Source: Spirochaetota bacterium
Lineage (GTDB): Bacteria; Spirochaetota; Spirochaetia; Treponematales; Rectinemataceae
Assembly (NCBI GenBank): GCA_022711355.1
Contig: JAKLFE010000019.1
Location: forward strand, 1-64,000
Reading direction: 5' to 3'
Length of the DNA: 64,000 bases
Shown: in pieces, positions 1-8,822 of the stretch
Layout: each line of letters begins with the position of its first letter
Position numbering within the stretch: the first letter of the stretch is position 1
The notes under the pieces: model-generated
Databases searched by the model: none
What the model was told of the DNA's origin: nothing
Seen by the model: only the letters and a program-made list of their open reading frames with translations
Made by a program: the position numbers and the translations under genes

Positions 1-871
1 TGAAGTGCTTGATGCACAGGTCGTACTGCTGGAGCATGAACAGGCATCTCCCCATGTCGAACAGGGCCTTGGCCGAGTACTCGGGGTCGGAGGCGGCGTC
101 GGCGATGCGCTTGAAGCCGCCCAGGGCCTCCTTGTACTTCTCGGAGCTGAACAGGCTCACGGCGTCGTAGTAGTCCTTCGCGGCGTCGGAGAGGCCCGCG
201 CCCATCTCGCGGTTCTGGCCCGAGGGAGCTACCGGGCCCTCCTCCTCCGCCATGGCCGCGGCGGCGCGGGCGCCGGGGCCGGACGGCCGGACGGCGCCGC
301 CCATCGCGGGGGCCGGCCCCTTGCCGTCGCCGTAGCGGAGGGCGCTCGACTCGGAGACCTCGAGGTAGTGGCTCGCCTCGCTGGCGAGCTTGCCGGCGGG
401 GTAGTAGGTGAGGTAGCGGCTGAAGACGTACTTGGCCTGGCTGTACTGCCGGTTCTTGAGGTAGTACTCGCCGGCCCGGAACAGGCCTGTCTCGGGGCTC
501 GCGGCCTCGGGCTTCTCGAGGAGGTTCTCGACCTGCTTGTGGACGCGCCTGAGCTGGTTCGAGAAGACCTTGAGCATCTTCATGATGATGCGGGTGTTCG
601 CCTGGGCGAAGACCTCGAACTCGGGGGGGCTGAAGACCAGGACCTGGGCGTCGGCGAGGACGACGGCGTTCTCCTCGCGGGGGTACTTGCCGAGGGCGCT
701 CTTCACGCCGAAGAACTCCCCGGTCTGGATTATCTCGTGCACTTCCTTGCCGGTCTCGATGTCGCTGTAGTTGAGGCTCACCCTTCCCGATTGGAGGATG
801 AAGACGCGATCGCTCGCGTCTCCCTGGAAGTAGATCACCGAGTTGGCGCGGTAGTTCCCTACCTTTGGCAT
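1..871 (-). CDS. Cyclic-nucleotide-binding domain protein with TPR-like repeats (3' end cut by window edge)
   Basis: Read on the minus strand from an ATG at 871, preceded by GGGAG and AAGG; the frame stays open to the window edge, so the C-terminus is missing. Residues about 1-120 look like a Crp-type cNMP-binding beta-roll (NSVIYFQGDASDRVFILQSG, then a GEFFGVKSAL segment). No helix-turn-helix follows. Instead there is a GEYYLKNRQYSQAKYVFSRY segment and, after an Ala/Pro/Gly-rich linker, a second TPR-like segment with a KDYYDAV start. Proteins with this cNMP-plus-TPR layout occur in treponemes (family knowledge). The role is probably signalling or scaffolding rather than DNA binding; the ligand cannot be read from sequence. 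It lies downstream of the amidohydrolase on the same strand with an 81-bp gap. Confidence 0.75.
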   Translation of the reverse strand, partial: MPKVGNYRANSVIYFQGDASDRVFILQSGRVSLNYSDIETGKEVHEIIQTGEFFGVKSALGKYPREENAVVLADAQVLVFSPPEFEVFAQANTRIIMKMLKVFSNQLRRVHKQVENLLEKPEAASPETGLFRAGEYYLKNRQYSQAKYVFSRYLTYYPAGKLASEASHYLEVSESSALRYGDGKGPAPAMGGAVRPSGPGARAAAAMAEEEGPVAPSGQNREMGAGLSDAAKDYYDAVSLFSSEKYKEALGGFKRIADAASDPEYSAKALFDMGRCLFMLQQYDLCIKHF

Positions 872-952
872 CCTTGCAAGCTCCCGTCCGGCCCCTATCG
901 CCGCTCGTCGAATCGCAGGCGCTTCCAGCATACGCCGTCGCGCCGCATAATG

Positions 953-2182
953 CTATACCTCGAAAGGCAGGTAGTCGAGCTCCTTGGCGAAGCCAACCGC
1001 CGTCCTGACGCCCCGGTAGAGGGCGGCGGGATCGCCCTTGACGAGCATCCTCCTGCCGCCGACCGCGAGCCGCTCGTAGCCGGAGCCGAGCTCGAAGAGC
1101 CTGCCGTACCTGGCCTCGAGGCCGTAGACCGGCTCGCCCCCCACCACCAGGAGCTCGAGGTCCCCGCTCTCCGCGAGGCAGAGGCTCTCGTAGGCGTCCT
1201 CGGCCCTCGCGCGGAAGACCGCTATGTCGGCCATCGCGCCGGGCTCGAGGACCCCGGTCCTGCCCTCCAGCCCGAGGGCCTTGGCTGCGTTGGCCGTCAC
1301 CATGTCGAAGACCGTCTTGGCCGGCAGCTCCTCCCCGTACAGGCCCCGGTAGAGGGAGCGGGCGTACTTCATCTCCGCGAGGAGGTTGGCCGAGCCCGTG
1401 TGGGTCGAGTCGGTGCCGAGGGCCACGTTGACCCCGGCCCGGAGGAGCTTGCGGATCTTGCAGGTGAGGTTGAACATGAGGAGGTTGGAGGCCGGGCACC
1501 AGGCCACCGAGGCCCCGGCCCGGCGTACCTTGCGGATGTCCTCCTCGGAGAAGCCCAGGCAGTGGACGAGGAGGGCCCGCTCGTCCAGGGCCCCCGCGCG
1601 CTCCAGGACGCCGATCCCGTCCTGGGACTCGGCGTCGAAGCCCTCCTCGAGGTGGGTGACGAAGGGCCAGCGCCGCTCGACGGCCCGGGCGTGCTCGGCC
1701 TCGATCCCGTCCCCCCACTTGAGGTCGAAGGAGGAGCACTCGTGGGCCAGGCAGTACTCGGCCAGGACCCGGATGGGCAGGCCGGGGAGGTAGGGCCCGT
1801 TGATCTCGTGGGGGAAGTGGTCCATGACGGTGGCCACGCCGGAGAAGAGGTTCTTGTAGGCGCCGAGCCGGTACATGGTCGCGACGTCGAGGGCGGCGCG
1901 CTCGGCGTAGGCCGGCGAGGCCTTGAGGTCGGCGTCCCAGGGGGACCAGTTCGGGTAGAAGGTCCCCGGCGGAGGCCCGACCCGGGGCAGGTAGTTGCCC
2001 CGGAGGTGGTCGTGGGCGTTGATCAGGGCGGGATAGACGAAGGAGGCCGGGCCGACCGCCGCCGACCGGGGCGCGGAGAGGCCGAAGCCCGCGACCCTCC
2101 CTCCCTCGACGAGGAGGGTGGCCGAGCTGCGGATCTTCCGCGGAGTCACGACTGTCGCGTCGCTGAGGGCGTATGCGTCCAC
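953..2182 (-). CDS. Metal-dependent amidohydrolase (guanine deaminase/SsnA/Atz-like)
   Basis: About 409 aa. I chose the GTG at 2182 because AAGGA lies 8 nt upstream; the frame is open further upstream but that part is a shadow of the ROK gene. Amidohydrolase-superfamily signatures appear in order: HDH in INAHDHLRGN, a histidine in FVTHLEEGF, a histidine in LLVHCLGF, and the catalytic Asp in ALGTDSTHTGS. The C-terminal GVLEPGAMADIAVF is typical of the deaminase branch (guanine deaminase, MTA/SAH deaminase, SsnA, chlorohydrolases). The reaction is probably hydrolytic deamination of a heterocycle, but the substrate is unknown. It is the third gene of a probable GNAT-ROK-amidohydrolase string on the minus strand. 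Confidence 0.75.
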   Translation of the reverse strand: MDAYALSDATVVTPRKIRSSATLLVEGGRVAGFGLSAPRSAAVGPASFVYPALINAHDHLRGNYLPRVGPPPGTFYPNWSPWDADLKASPAYAERAALDVATMYRLGAYKNLFSGVATVMDHFPHEINGPYLPGLPIRVLAEYCLAHECSSFDLKWGDGIEAEHARAVERRWPFVTHLEEGFDAESQDGIGVLERAGALDERALLVHCLGFSEEDIRKVRRAGASVAWCPASNLLMFNLTCKIRKLLRAGVNVALGTDSTHTGSANLLAEMKYARSLYRGLYGEELPAKTVFDMVTANAAKALGLEGRTGVLEPGAMADIAVFRARAEDAYESLCLAESGDLELLVVGGEPVYGLEARYGRLFELGSGYERLAVGGRRMLVKGDPAALYRGVRTAVGFAKELDYLPFEV

Positions 2183-2247
2183 GTGTAGCGTCCTTCTGTA
2201 TGATTTTCGGACGCCTCGAGCGGAATATGAAACGGCTTTTCCGCGCG

Positions 2248-3156
2248 CTAGTCCTCGCAGAGGCGCAGGGCGAGGGCCGCCGAGCCGTAGAGCCCCGCCT
2301 CCGAGCCGAGGGCGGGCCGGGAGAGGAAGTCCGCGAGGCGCTCCGGGGCGGCCAGGGCCGGGAGGTAGCCGGCGAGCTCCTCGCCCAGGAGCTCGGCGCT
2401 CCGCTCGACGAGGCCCGGCCGCATGCCGACTCCCCCGCCTATGAGGATGCGCTCGGGCGAGAGCACGAGGGCGTAGGCCGCCGCGGCCCTCGCCAGGTAC
2501 CGGGCCTCGAGCTCCCAGGCGGGATGCCCGGGCGGCAGGCTCGCGGGATCGGCCTTCCAGCGCTCGCCGATGGCAGGTCCCGAGGCCAGGCCCTCGAGGC
2601 AGCCGCCGTGGAAGGGGCAGCGGCCCGGGTAGTCGTCTCCGGCCTCCCGGGCTAGCCGCAGGTGCCCGAGCTCCGGGTGGGACATACCGTGGATCAGGGC
2701 TCCCCCGGAGAAGACGCCCCCGCCGATCCCCGTGCCGACGGTCAGGTAGACGAAGTCCTTGAGGCCCCGGGCGGCTCCCCAGAGGTACTCCCCGTAGGCG
2801 GCCGCGTTCACGTCCGTATCGAAGGCCACGGGCACTCCGAGCTCGGAGCGGAAGTAGCCGGCCACGTCGGCGTCGCGCCACTGGGGCTTGGGGGTGGCCG
2901 TGACGCGGCCCCAGGTCGGGCTCGAGGGCTTGAGGTCCACCGGGCCGAAGCAGCCGATGCCCAGGCAATCGGGCGAGCCGCTCGATTCCGCGCTTTTTTT
3001 AAGGAAGGCCAGGGCCGCGGCCAGGGTCTCGGCGGGGCTCGTGGTCTTGACGCTCTCCCGGGCAAGGAGGCTGGGCTTGGCGTAGCCCCCGGAATCGGCC
3101 TCGAAGAGTCCGCAGACGAACTTGGTGCCCCCCGCCTCGATAGCGGCTATGATCAT
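2248..3156 (-). CDS. ROK-family sugar kinase (fructokinase-like)
   Basis: 302 aa, with the N-terminal phosphate-binding loop AIEAGGTKFVCG, the sugar-site motif HPELGHLRL, the glycine-rich LTVGTGIGGGV, and a zinc-type cluster CPFHGGCLEGLASGPA. That cluster and the overall length match the ScrK/GmuE-type ROK fructokinases. It probably phosphorylates fructose or a related hexose with ATP in the cytosol. The ATG at 3156 has a perfect AAGGAGG that overlaps the stop region of the upstream GNAT gene, so the two are probably co-transcribed. No helix-turn-helix is present, so it is a kinase rather than a regulator. Confidence 0.85.
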   Translation of the reverse strand: MIIAAIEAGGTKFVCGLFEADSGGYAKPSLLARESVKTTSPAETLAAALAFLKKSAESSGSPDCLGIGCFGPVDLKPSSPTWGRVTATPKPQWRDADVAGYFRSELGVPVAFDTDVNAAAYGEYLWGAARGLKDFVYLTVGTGIGGGVFSGGALIHGMSHPELGHLRLAREAGDDYPGRCPFHGGCLEGLASGPAIGERWKADPASLPPGHPAWELEARYLARAAAAYALVLSPERILIGGGVGMRPGLVERSAELLGEELAGYLPALAAPERLADFLSRPALGSEAGLYGSAALALRLCED

Positions 3157-3169
3157 CGGAGCGCCTCCT

Positions 3170-3727
3170 TCAGGCCTCAGGCCCGGTCTCCGCCTCGCCC
3201 TCGGCCGCCCGCGCCGGGCTCTCGGCCGGCTCCGCGTCGGCGTCCTGCCCGGCGCCGGCCGCCTTCCGGGCCCGGCTATCTATATGCTTGGCGTACATGA
3301 AATAATCGTCGCCCGCCTCGTAGAAGTCCGCGATGTGGCCGAGGAGGGAGTAGCCGGCCTGGATGAAGAGCCCCCTGCCGAGCGCGTCCTCCTTGCGGCG
3401 GGAGAGCTCGCAGCGGATGAGGGCGGAGCTCTCCCGGCCGAGGAGCTCCTCCTCGAGCATCTCGAGGAGCCGCTGGCTCACGCCCTTGCCGATGTAGGCC
3501 CGCTCGATGCAGAGGGCGCGTATATCGTAGCTGTACTCGGTGTTCTGGGCCCTGGCCATGAGGGCGAAGCCGGCGAGGGTCCTGCCGTCGCGCAGGTCGA
3601 GGAGGGTGTAGGGATCGCCCGGCCGCTTCTGCCAGACCAGGAGGCTTTCCTTCAGGATATCGAGCTCGATGTCCTTGAAGACTCCCGTCTCGCGGGCGAG
3701 CTGCTCGTACTCTCGCGCATCGATCAT
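3170..3727 (-). CDS. GNAT-family N-acetyltransferase
   Basis: 185 aa. The central part has a GNAT layout: a strand pair followed by an acetyl-CoA loop-like segment (IRALCIERAYIGKGVSQRLL) and a C-terminal RGLFIQAGYSLLGHI segment. The final ~30 residues are Ala/Glu-rich and probably disordered. The acceptor cannot be predicted. The start at 3727 has only a weak purine-rich stretch upstream. It is the first gene of the minus-strand string that leads into the ROK kinase. Confidence 0.7.
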   Translation of the reverse strand: MIDAREYEQLARETGVFKDIELDILKESLLVWQKRPGDPYTLLDLRDGRTLAGFALMARAQNTEYSYDIRALCIERAYIGKGVSQRLLEMLEEELLGRESSALIRCELSRRKEDALGRGLFIQAGYSLLGHIADFYEAGDDYFMYAKHIDSRARKAAGAGQDADAEPAESPARAAEGEAETGPEA

Positions 3728-3801
3728 GTTCGGCCGCTTTCTCGATGGATTATTGCCGCTGATATCGCGAAGTATAGTTCAAGTGGCCTCGCCTGTACAT
3801 G

Positions 3802-3845
3802 AAAAAGCCCCCTCCCGCGGCTTGGGCGCCCGCGGGAAGGGGGCC
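3802..3845 (-). terminator. Intrinsic terminator downstream of PEGA protein
   Basis: Read on the minus strand, a GC-rich stem (CCCTTCCCGCGGG pairing with CCGCGGGAGGGG) is followed directly by TTTTT. It lies just after the stop of the PEGA gene and before the GNAT gene. Confidence 0.8.
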
Positions 3846-3859
3846 GTCGCCCGGGACGC

Positions 3860-5017
3860 TCAGCGCACCGTGAAGCCGAAGCTCGGCTCGAGGCTGTAGC
3901 TCCTTCCCGGCTGGAAGTCGATCTGGGCCTCGTAGGACAGGCCGCCGGAGACGATGCGGACGAGGTGGCGCCCGGAGGGCATGAGGCCGTTCTGGCCCTT
4001 CTGGAGGACCCCGTCCACGTAGACCTGGATCTGGGCCCAGTGGCCTCCCTTGAGGTCGCGGTTCGTGAGGCCCTCGGGCAGGACGAGCTGCCAGGAGGCG
4101 AGGGCGGGCTGGAGGAGGGCGTTGACCTGGAGGGGGCCGTTCACCGCGACGGTCTGGCTGTAGTCGAGGTAGCCGGGGGCGCGGACGGTGAGGGCGTAGC
4201 TGCCGGGGGGGAGCTGGGTGGAGTAGGGCGCCCTGCCGACCGGGTTCCCGTTGATGAGGACCTCGGCTCCCTGGACGTTGGCGCTGATCGAGAGGCTGTA
4301 GCTCATGCCCTGGAGGGTGGCGTAGACCTGGGTCGGGCCGTTCACGACCACGTTCTGGTTGAAGTCGAGGTAGCCGGGGGCCCGGACGGTGACCGAGTAG
4401 GAGCCGGGGGGGACCTGGGCGCTCAGGGGGACGCGGCCGGCCGGGTTGTTGTTGATGATGACCTCCGCCCCGGCCACGTTCGAGTTCACGCTGAGGGTGG
4501 CCCCGAGGGGCTGGAGGACGGCGTTGACCTGGACCGGGCCCTTGACCTGGACCCGCTGGCGGAACTCCGCGTAGCCGGCGGCCCGGACGATGACCTCGTG
4601 GGTCCCGCCGACGACCTCCTTGCCCAGGGGGGCCTGGCCGACGTAGACGTTGTCGATGAGGACCTCGGCTCCGCGGACCGAGGCGGTGACGTTCAGGGGG
4701 AAGTGGGGGAGGAAGGGGGTCGGGGGCGGCACCTGGGCCGCGAGGGGGAGGAGGTTCGCGTTGAGGACGGCCCCCCGGTTCGTGACCGAGACCGTCGCGC
4801 TGAACTCGTTGAAGCCCACCTTGGCTATCTTGATGGAGTAGGTGGCGACGGGGAGCTGGATCTTGAGGTTGGGCGTGGTCTTGGTGTAGAGCTTGTCGTT
4901 GATGTAGACGTCGGCGCCCATCTCGTTGCAGGTGATCGTCAGGGGGAATTTCGTCTGCGCGAAGGCCGCCGAGGCGAGGGCTAGGGCGAGCGCGACGAGG
5001 GCTATCCTGCGTTTCAT
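3860..5017 (-). CDS. Exported PEGA-domain repeat protein
   Basis: About 385 aa from the ATG at 5017, which has AGGAG 5 nt upstream. An upstream in-frame ATG at 5059 would put 14 residues before the signal peptide and is less likely. The N-terminus MKRRIALVALALALASAAFA is a clear signal peptide. The mature part is built of about four PEGA-like repeats, recognisable as (A/G)AEV(L/I)I(N/D)N.P.GR.P followed by PPGSY..TVRAPGYLD; the copies near residues 190-330 are almost identical. PEGA domains are surface or periplasmic beta-modules often linked to cell-wall or polysaccharide contexts. The protein ends FGFTVR, but I see no C-terminal barrel. It is divergent from the beta-barrel gene at 5205. Confidence 0.8.
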   Translation of the reverse strand: MKRRIALVALALALASAAFAQTKFPLTITCNEMGADVYINDKLYTKTTPNLKIQLPVATYSIKIAKVGFNEFSATVSVTNRGAVLNANLLPLAAQVPPPTPFLPHFPLNVTASVRGAEVLIDNVYVGQAPLGKEVVGGTHEVIVRAAGYAEFRQRVQVKGPVQVNAVLQPLGATLSVNSNVAGAEVIINNNPAGRVPLSAQVPPGSYSVTVRAPGYLDFNQNVVVNGPTQVYATLQGMSYSLSISANVQGAEVLINGNPVGRAPYSTQLPPGSYALTVRAPGYLDYSQTVAVNGPLQVNALLQPALASWQLVLPEGLTNRDLKGGHWAQIQVYVDGVLQKGQNGLMPSGRHLVRIVSGGLSYEAQIDFQPGRSYSLEPSFGFTVR

Positions 5018-5061
5018 GGCTGCTCCTTTCATCATGGATGGCCCTGAGCCATCGCTCATCT

Positions 5062-5147
5062 AGTATAGTGCATCGATCCGCCCGCATCCAGGGAGGAGCC
5101 TCGGGCCGAGGCGCGGAGCTTGTTTTTAAGCCCCGCCGCGTTATAGT
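5062..5147. promoter_or_regulatory. Divergent promoter region between PEGA and beta-barrel genes
   Basis: Toward the plus strand, TTGTTT (5120-5125) and TATAGT (5142-5147) are 16 bp apart. Toward the minus strand, a TATACT -10-like hexamer sits at 5067-5062, without a convincing -35. A short GTTCC/GGAAC hairpin lies in the plus-strand leader just after the -10. These are pattern matches only. Confidence 0.4.
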
Positions 5148-5204
5148 ATATTCCGTTCCACGGGAACCGAAACGAGAGAGCATAGGGTCTAAGGGGGATA
5201 GCGT

Positions 5205-5864
5205 ATGAAGAAGAAACTGATCGCCATCGGCGTCCTGGCCGCCTTGGTCGGCACGGGCGCCTTCGCCCAAGTCGTCCTCGGCCTCACGGGAGCCCTCCAC
5301 ATGGACACCGAGCTCTCGGCCAGCGAGATTCAGGACCGCTTCTCGGATGGGGAGGGCATCTTCTACGGCCCCTTCATCGAGGTCATCTTCCACAAGTTCG
5401 GCATCGGCCTGGCCGGCAACTTCTCCTTCTACGAGGCTGCCGACGCCTTCGGATCAGGCTACACCTACGAGATGATGGATTACGACATCACCTTCTTCGC
5501 CTCCTACCACTTCCTGGGGGGCCGCTCCTTCCTCGACCCCTTCGGCGAGCTCGGCTTCGGCTACATAGCCACCGACTTCGCCAACGAGGAAGACAAGGAT
5601 AATCCTGCCTTAAATCCCTATCAGGACGCCCCCCTCTTCGCCTCCTACTACTGGTACGCCGCCATCGGCCTCGGGCTCAACCTCGGGCCCATCGGGGTCT
5701 TCGGCAAGTTCGCCTTCAACTACCCCACGAGCAAGGACGTCGAGGCGGAGTGGAAGACGGGCGGCACCACGGACCTGTATCCCTACGGCTTCGATTCCGT
5801 CCTCTTCCCCGACGGCTACCTGCCCAAGTACCGCTTCACCATCGGGGCCAAGCTCATCCTCTAG
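5205..5864 (+). CDS. Outer-membrane beta-barrel-like exported protein
   Basis: 219 aa. Residues 1-21 (MKKKLIAIGVLAALVGTGAF, then Ala) form a signal peptide. The rest alternates hydrophobic and aromatic residues in strand-like blocks (FIEVIFHKFGIGLAGNFSFY, ITFFASYHFLGG, YYWYAAIGLGLNLGPIGVFG) and ends in the strand YRFTIGAKLIL. This is a small 8-strand-type outer-membrane protein pattern common in spirochaetes, but I cannot place it in a named family. An AAGGGGG-type ribosome site precedes the ATG, and an intrinsic terminator follows, so it appears monocistronic. Confidence 0.65.
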   Translation: MKKKLIAIGVLAALVGTGAFAQVVLGLTGALHMDTELSASEIQDRFSDGEGIFYGPFIEVIFHKFGIGLAGNFSFYEAADAFGSGYTYEMMDYDITFFASYHFLGGRSFLDPFGELGFGYIATDFANEEDKDNPALNPYQDAPLFASYYWYAAIGLGLNLGPIGVFGKFAFNYPTSKDVEAEWKTGGTTDLYPYGFDSVLFPDGYLPKYRFTIGAKLIL

Positions 5865-5884
5865 CCTTTCCCCTCTGCAAGGCG

Positions 5885-5911
5885 AAGGCGGCCCCTCGGG
5901 GCCGCCTTTTT
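5885..5911 (+). terminator. Intrinsic terminator after beta-barrel gene
   Basis: A perfect stem GGCGGCCCC / GGGGCCGCC with a 2-nt loop is followed by TTTTT, about 20 nt after the stop codon. Confidence 0.9.
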
Positions 5912-5954
5912 CATGGGCCGGGGCCTCCGGGGCCGCCTTCCCCTCCTTTATCGC

Positions 5955-6947
5955 CTAGCCCGCGAAGTGGCAGGCGACCTCGCGGCCGGCCGGTCCGGCG
6001 GAGCGCAGCCGCGGCTCCTCTTCCGCGCAGCGCGCCTGGGCGAGGGGGCAGCGGGGCCGGAAGCGGCAGCCCGCGGGGATGCGCGAGGGATCGGGCGGCT
6101 CGCCCTCGAGGATCGCCCGCCCCGCCTCCCGCCGCCGCCCGAGCGCGGGCATGGCCGCGACCAGGGCCCGGGTATAGGGGTGGGCGGGGGCGGCGACGAG
6201 CTCCTCGGCCCGGCCGGTCTCGACCACGAGGCCGAGGTACATGACGGCGACCCGGTCCGCGATGAGCCAGGCCAGGGAGAGGTCGTGGGTGATGAAGAGG
6301 TAGGCCAGGCCGAGCTCGGCGCGGAGGGACTCGAGGAGGCGCAGTATCCCCGCGCGCACCGAGACGTCGAGCATGGACACCGGCTCGTCGGCGACGAGGA
6401 ATGCCGGCCTCGTGACGACGGCCGCGGCTATCGCCGCCCGCTGGCGCTGGCCCCCGGAGAGCTCGTGGGGGTAGCGGCCGAGGTAGTCGGCGGCCGGCCG
6501 GAGGCCCGCCTCCTCGAGGGCCGCGCCTACCCGCTCGCGCAGCTCGGCCCGGCCGAGCCGCTCGTGGACGCGCAGGCCCTCGGCGACGAGGTCGAAGATC
6601 GAGTCCTTGGGGTTCAGGGACTGGTAGGGGTCCTGGAAGACCATCTGGGCCGATCGCCGGAAGGCGCGGAGCTCGGCCGGCCCCATCGCGTAGAGCTCCT
6701 TTCCCCCGAAGCTGACCGAGCCCGAGACCGCCTCGTCCCCGGCGAGGCGGAGGAGGGCCCGGCCCGTCGTGGTCTTGCCGCAGCCCGACTCGCCCACGAG
6801 GGCGAGGACCTCGCCGGGATCGAGCCGGAGGTCGACCCCGTCGACGGCCCGGACCGCCGCGCCCCCGCGCCCGGCGAGGGCCTCGAGGAAGCCGGCCCGC
6901 CGCGAAAAGCGGACCGCGAGGCCCGTGGCGCGCAGGAGCTCAGCCAC
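5955..6947 (-). CDS. Peptide ABC transporter ATP-binding protein (OppF/DppF-like)
   Basis: 330 aa. Walker A GESGCGKTT, Q-loop MVFQDPYQSLNP, signature LSGGQRQR, Walker B FLVADEPVSMLD and the H-loop THDLSLAW are all present. A C-terminal Cys motif (CRFRPRCPLAQARC) is typical of oligopeptide/dipeptide transporter ATPases. It starts at a GTG overlapping the end of the upstream ATPase gene by 8 nt, so the two are translationally coupled. It is the last gene of the five-gene operon. Confidence 0.9.
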   Translation of the reverse strand: MAELLRATGLAVRFSRRAGFLEALAGRGGAAVRAVDGVDLRLDPGEVLALVGESGCGKTTTGRALLRLAGDEAVSGSVSFGGKELYAMGPAELRAFRRSAQMVFQDPYQSLNPKDSIFDLVAEGLRVHERLGRAELRERVGAALEEAGLRPAADYLGRYPHELSGGQRQRAAIAAAVVTRPAFLVADEPVSMLDVSVRAGILRLLESLRAELGLAYLFITHDLSLAWLIADRVAVMYLGLVVETGRAEELVAAPAHPYTRALVAAMPALGRRREAGRAILEGEPPDPSRIPAGCRFRPRCPLAQARCAEEEPRLRSAGPAGREVACHFAG

Positions 6948-7953
6948 GGCGGCCCCCGAGGCAGGAGACGAGGTGGCCGCCCCCGAGCTCCCGCGGCGCG
7001 GGCCGCGTCTCGCGGCATTCCTCGCGCGCGTCGCCGCAGCGGGGCGCGAAGGGGCAGCCCGGCTCCGGGCGGCGGAGGTCGGGGGGCTCGCCGGGTATGG
7101 ACTCGGGCAGGCGCCGCTCCCCGCCCGGGCGGGGGAAGGAGGCCGCGAGGCGCCTGGTGTAGGGGTGCTCGGGCGCCTCGAGGACCTGGCCCAGGCTCCC
7201 GGACTCGACCACCGTCCCGGCGTACATGACCGCGACCCGATCGCAGACCTCGCCGAGGACCGAGAGGTCGTGGGTGATCAGGATCATGGACAAGCCCAGC
7301 TCGGAGCGGAGCTCCGCGATGAGCCGGAAGATCTGGGCCTGGACCATCACGTCGAGGGCCGTCGTGGGCTCGTCGCCGATGACGAGGCGGGGGCCGAGGG
7401 CCAGGGCCATGGCGATCATGGCCCGTTGCCGCATGCCCCCGGAGAACTCGTGGGGGTACTCCTTGGCCCGGGAGCCCTCGATGCCCACGCGCTCGAACAG
7501 GCGCTTGACCCGGCGCACCGCCTCCTCCCGCTCGACCTCCTCGTGGAGCTCGATGGCCTCGACGATCTGGTCGCCGACCCGCTGCACCGGGTTGAGGGCG
7601 TTCATCGAGCCCTGGAAGACGACCGAGGCCTCCTTCCAGCGGAAGGCGCGCAGCTCCGCCTCGCCCATGGCCAGGAGGTCGCGGACGGTGCCGTCGCGGC
7701 CCTCGAAGCGGATCGAGCCGGAGTCGACCCTGCCCCCGGGGGGGAGGAGGCGGAGGATCGAGAGGGCCGTCGTCGTCTTGCCGCAGCCCGACTCGCCCAC
7801 GAGGCCGAGGACCTCGCCCGCCTCGACCGAGAGGCTCGCCCCGTCCACCGCCCGGGCACGTCCTTCGGCCGCGCCTGCGCCCCGGCCGCGCCCGCCCCCG
7901 GCGGGGCCGCAGGCGAAGGAGACCCGCAGGTCCCTGATCTCGAGGAGGGCCAT
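6940..7953 (-). CDS. Peptide ABC transporter ATP-binding protein (OppD/DppD-like)
   Basis: 337 aa, with Walker A GESGCGKTT, VVFQGSMNALNP, signature FSGGMRQRAM, Walker B RLVIGDEPTTALD, H-loop THDLSVLG and the C-terminal cysteine cluster CPFAPRCGDAREEC. A Gly/Arg/Ala-rich insertion follows the first strand (residues ~15-30). It pairs with the downstream OppF-like ATPase, and the gene starts 1 nt after the permease stop. Confidence 0.9.
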   Translation of the reverse strand: MALLEIRDLRVSFACGPAGGGRGRGAGAAEGRARAVDGASLSVEAGEVLGLVGESGCGKTTTALSILRLLPPGGRVDSGSIRFEGRDGTVRDLLAMGEAELRAFRWKEASVVFQGSMNALNPVQRVGDQIVEAIELHEEVEREEAVRRVKRLFERVGIEGSRAKEYPHEFSGGMRQRAMIAMALALGPRLVIGDEPTTALDVMVQAQIFRLIAELRSELGLSMILITHDLSVLGEVCDRVAVMYAGTVVESGSLGQVLEAPEHPYTRRLAASFPRPGGERRLPESIPGEPPDLRRPEPGCPFAPRCGDAREECRETRPAPRELGGGHLVSCLGGRRG

Positions 7954-7954
7954 C

Positions 7955-8818
7955 CTAGCCCCTCCTCCGGAGCTTGGGGTTGAGGATCTCGTCGAAGGCG
8001 TAGCCCATGAGGGTGAAGCCGAGGACCAGGCCGAGGACGCAGAGCCCCGGCGGCAGGACGAACCAGAGGGCCCCCGAGGTCGCGGCCCCCGACTCGAAGG
8101 CGAAGTGGAGCATCATGCCCCAGCTCGGCCTCGTGCTGTCCCCCATGCCGAGGAAGGAGAGCGTGGTCTCCGAGAGGACGGACACGGCGGTGACGAGGAT
8201 GGTGTTCGCGAAGATGAGGGGGAAGACGTTGGGCAGGAGGTGGCGCAGCACGATGCGCGCTCCGCTCGCCCCCGTCGCCCTGGCCCGCTCGATGAACTGC
8301 CGCTCCTTGATCGCGAGGACCTGGGCCCGCACGAGGCGGGCCGTGCCCGCCCAGCCGGTCAGGCCGATGACGAGGACGATGTTCCACAGGCTCGAGCCGA
8401 GGAGGGCCGCGAGGACGAGCATGAGGGGCATCCAGGGCAGGACGAGGAAGACGTCGGTCAGGCGCATGAGGATCGAGTCTGCCAGGCCCCCGCGCCAGCC
8501 CGCGGCTATGCCGACTGCCGAGCCCAGGGCCATGGAGATGAGGGTGGCCGAGAGGCCCACGAGGAGGGAGGTCCGGCTCCCCGCGACCAGGGCGGCGGCC
8601 ACGTCCCGGCCCATGTCGTCGGTGCCCAGGAGGTGCTCCCGGCTCGGCGGCCGCAGGACCTCGGCCGCCGTCCCGAAGTCGAGGGGCTCGTAGGGCGCGA
8701 GGGCCGGCCCGACGAGGGCCGTCGCGGCGAAGGCGAGGACCAGGCCCAGCCCCGCCATGCCCAGGCGCGAGCGGCGGAAGAGGGCGAAGGCCCCGGTGCC
8801 CGGCTCGTCGCGGCCCAT
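7955..8818 (-). CDS. Peptide ABC transporter permease (OppC/DppC-like)
   Basis: 287 aa. One N-terminal membrane segment (GMAGLGLVLAFAATALVGPA) is followed by a HLLGTDDMGRDV motif, which is diagnostic of DppC/OppC permeases, then five further hydrophobic segments. The EAA-loop-like RATGASGARIVLRHLLPNV contacts the ATPase. It lies 4 nt downstream of the partner permease. Confidence 0.9.
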   Translation of the reverse strand: MGRDEPGTGAFALFRRSRLGMAGLGLVLAFAATALVGPALAPYEPLDFGTAAEVLRPPSREHLLGTDDMGRDVAAALVAGSRTSLLVGLSATLISMALGSAVGIAAGWRGGLADSILMRLTDVFLVLPWMPLMLVLAALLGSSLWNIVLVIGLTGWAGTARLVRAQVLAIKERQFIERARATGASGARIVLRHLLPNVFPLIFANTILVTAVSVLSETTLSFLGMGDSTRPSWGMMLHFAFESGAATSGALWFVLPPGLCVLGLVLGFTLMGYAFDEILNPKLRRRG

Positions 8819-8822
8819 CGCC

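Noticed and set aside
5-2188. Very long plus-strand open frame of 727 aa
   Set aside because: It is a shadow of the cNMP-binding, amidohydrolase and ROK genes on the other strand; its sequence is low-complexity Gly/Val/Leu/Arg with no domain.
3750-5393. Minus-strand open frame of 547 aa overlapping the PEGA gene
   Set aside because: Arg/Pro-rich shadow. The PEGA frame has a signal peptide, ribosome site and repeats.
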